A DNA stretch of 64,000 bases from the NCBI RefSeq assembly GCF_008831285.2, contig NC_045142.1, positions 25,929,876 through 25,993,875 of the forward strand, given 5' to 3'. The translations under genes and the position numbers were made by a program. Source of the stretch: Nymphaea colorata (lineage: Eukaryota > Streptophyta > Magnoliopsida > Nymphaeales > Nymphaeaceae). Positions within the stretch are counted from its first letter, which is position 1, and the number at the start of each line of letters is the position of its first letter. Positions 61,161-64,000 of this stretch are shown in pieces. Below the pieces are notes generated by a model. It searched no databases. It had not been told where the DNA came from and was given only the letters and a program-made list of their open reading frames with translations.

Positions 61161-64000
61161 GGTCTGACCATTGCATGGGTACCATGTTCATAATTGGCAT
61201 GTTACTGTTATGTGGTCCATGTTAGCTCGTCCGCCGGTTTCTGTGAGGGGACTTTTTACGTGACACGCGAAAGCTATTTAATGTCGCCGGAATTGAAACT
61301 GGATTTTCATGTATTAATTTAAAACCACCTTGCCATGCACGCAATCTGCACACTCGTTGATTCTCGGTCAAGTCTTCTACCTGATGTGCTGGACAGCGAG
61401 GGTATGTTTGATTGCTGGAACAAATCAACCGTAGTCCGGGACAGATCCATGAGCATGAACGCATGAAGAGTAAGGGTCGCCCCATCAGTTGTAGAATCCA
61501 TCGAACTTTGTTCTTTTTTTTTTCTTTTTCTTTTAAAAATGCGACGGATTTAATGGACGTACATGATTGATTTTAGAGGTTCCAATTCACGAATATGCTC
61601 ATTCTTTAGAAGTGCTCAAGGGTCCAAAGTATTTATTCCAGTACTTAACAGATAAGCCTTGTAGAAGACTTGTCAAAGTCTGATCTAGAAGGTCCTTATG
61701 CAAGTGGACTGCACATGTGCCCCATTTTTCTATCATTTGGCAATACCAAATTCCATGAACTGCATGCATCGATGGTCTAATATTCGACTCATATTTGGAT
61801 TTAGTTTTGGATCTGTATGCCCTTCTTGTGTGTAATCAGCAATCGAATCTGAATTTCTTTATAAGGTCCATGCTAAAGAGATCAAAATTGGATCCATAAT
61901 CGGGTATATCTTATCCATGTACAACCAAACACATGATGAAAGAATCTAAAATCAAACCTAGTTGATAAGGGATGCTTGATCAAAGAAGAACAGAGGGAAG
62001 CTTGTCAAAACATTTGGCGGGTTGGTGTTGATCATGCAGGTCTACTGAACCATGAGGTGTAGAAGTCCACGGTTACTTAGAATACAAGTAGGAGGAAGCC
62101 ATGCATCGTATTTCCCAGTTCTGGTAGGTGTCAATATCCATCCATCATTATCAGGATCTTCCAATTAATTCTAGAAATCAGCCAATCTTCCTAGTGGCTG
62201 TTTCAAGTCATGGATTTTTCTTTAAAAAAGAAGAAGAAGAAGTCCTAGGCATTGAAAGGTTCTGGCCATGCAATGTGGTGGACGGAAATTTCCGGCTAAC
62301 TTCCAATTGAATGCCATCTTGGATTACCGAGCACGTTTTTGTTTGAATTCGGGATTGAATTTTTTATGTGGAAAATGTGATCTCGTGGGGAAAGTAGGAC
62401 CAGAAATTGAAAGTTTGGTGGAGCAGCTTGTGACGTGTTTGTGTCTCAAATGATCAAAATACCATTAAGAAGAAGAAGAGTAGCTGCTTACAAGGGGTCG
62501 GAACCCAAAACCCCCATTTGCGGCACTTGCCCAAAAAACTTGTCATTTTCCCTTGAGAAAACAAATGTGGCCTAGGAATTTTAAGCACAAGAAGACTCTA
62601 GTTTAACACAATGTTTGGATGGAAGGAAAATGAATGAAAGGGAATGAAAAGGAATGAGAAAGGAATCAAATGTAAAGGAAAGAGGTCATTATAAAGCTTG
62701 TTTGGATAGAAAGAAAAAAAATGATAAAAATTTTAATATAAGAGCCCGACTCCGACGTCATGTGTACATCAATATCATCTTACCTCGTCCAACTCAAATC
62801 CAAACCCAGATCCAATTTGAAAGGTAAGAGCCCGACTCCGACCTTCTTTCACGAGAGGATGACGCCGGTGACGGACCGATACTGTTTGCTAAATCGGAAT
62901 TCTTCATCGAATTCTTTTGAAAACGTTCCAGGTGATTGACTCAGCCCTTCCGTTCTGTGTTGGGCGGCAATGCTCACGTCAAGGAGTTGTCGTTTATTGG
63001 CACGTCAAGTAGTTGTCGGCCCTCGCACGGCCACAAATGAATTCTAAATAATAAAGTCAAGTCATTCCAAATATATGCCTTTCTCTAGAATATTAAATTC
63101 ATAATTGGATTAGTCAAACTGCTAATCTCCTTATCCTTTTCGCTAGAATATTAATTTCATTGAATTCTTTCAATCTCTCTCTCTCTCTCTCTCTCTCTTA
63201 TCTGACATGAAATATTGAATACATCAATGTCGTATATGTGCATAATGTCCAAATGCATATTACTAAAGAATTAATGGTAGCAGGATGTCTAATGAATTAG
63301 ATTTTATAAGCGGAAAATTAAAGTCTTAAGATTGAAACTGCTGCACCATTTGTTCCACAAATCTCACTTTCATAATTTCTTGTTCTGAATGCAATCGTTC
63401 TTGTCATAATTCCACGCCTATTCACGGGTTCCGTTTGAGAAGAACGAGCACAAAGGTTTTCCCGTTTGCTGCATGTCATGAACAGTATATAACATAACAC
63501 AAGCAAATGTGTGCACATGACGTGCTTAACTATATGTTAGGTTCATCTGAAAAATAATATTCGCAGAGGCGAGGATGAAAAGCGAAATCTCACCGACATC
63601 ACAGCTCACGTCAGTGAAAGGTGGCGCCCGCTTTCTGCCCTTTAACGGCGGTCCCTTGGTTGGTGAATAAAACGAACACCTTTTTAAATCCTTATTGTCA
63701 AAAAATGTCAGTAAATCACGAACCTGGTTGGCATAATTGACATGGTAATCCCAAATTGAATCATTGAACAGTGGACAAAATGTTGTAGTCAATGAATCAA
63801 AATGGAACACATTTTTCTCTTAAAAGGACGTCCTTGCTTTTTGTCTTTGGGGGTATTATTGTTATTTCTGAACTTTTTTTTTCAAGAGGTACATCCTGTC
63901 TTTTAGCTCCGGTTTGATGCATAAAAAGTTTTTTGCATGGAAAAATGTTCAAAAAAGAAATTCTAGAAAAGTGTACGGAAGAAAAAAAATTGTCTAAAAA

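Overview
This is nuclear DNA from a flowering plant. The evidence is two-exon genes with GT/AG introns, TATA boxes about 30-110 bp upstream of start codons, plant cell-wall enzyme families, Ty1-copia retrotransposons, many short non-autonomous DNA transposons and long (TA)n microsatellites. I cannot name the species from sequence alone.

Layout. Positions 1 to about 5000 are the body and 3' end of a badly decayed Ty1-copia element. A possible small-protein gene with its own TATA box lies on the minus strand at 5983-6225. A second Ty1-copia element occupies 7415-12744; its LTRs and 5-bp target-site duplication (ATAGC) are intact, but the whole reverse transcriptase is missing. After about 4.5 kb of AT-rich DNA comes the real gene content, a pectin-modification cluster. 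It holds six two-exon pro-pectin methylesterases (PMEI pro-domain plus PME catalytic domain) and one stand-alone PMEI/invertase-inhibitor-type gene. Two divergent PMEs converge tail to tail (17259-19281 plus, 19879-22937 minus). The inhibitor is at 32943-33551 plus. Four related PMEs follow, all on the minus strand (34980-38286, 45620-47337, 54306-56040, 58598-60333). The spaces between genes hold hAT-like and Tourist-like miniature elements, a five-unit repeat array of about 400-bp units at 28.0-30.4 kb, minisatellites, microsatellites and duplicated gene flanks. I see no gene from 60.4 kb to the end.

How the genes work together. PMEs remove methyl esters from homogalacturonan in the wall. 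Their N-terminal PMEI domain is thought to keep the enzyme silent until it is cut at an RxLL-type site, and free PMEIs inhibit mature PMEs. The window therefore holds both enzyme and possible inhibitor genes. Two copies carry unusual active-site changes: the 17.3-kb gene has Asn for the catalytic acid Asp, and the 58.6-kb gene has Lys for the oxyanion-hole Gln. Four keep the full set of catalytic residues. Genes at 45.6 and 54.3 kb also share upstream sequence with a matching pair of TTGAC motifs. I found no prokaryotic-type defence system or CRISPR. The most notable signal is this expanding PME array with apparent catalytic decay or change of function.
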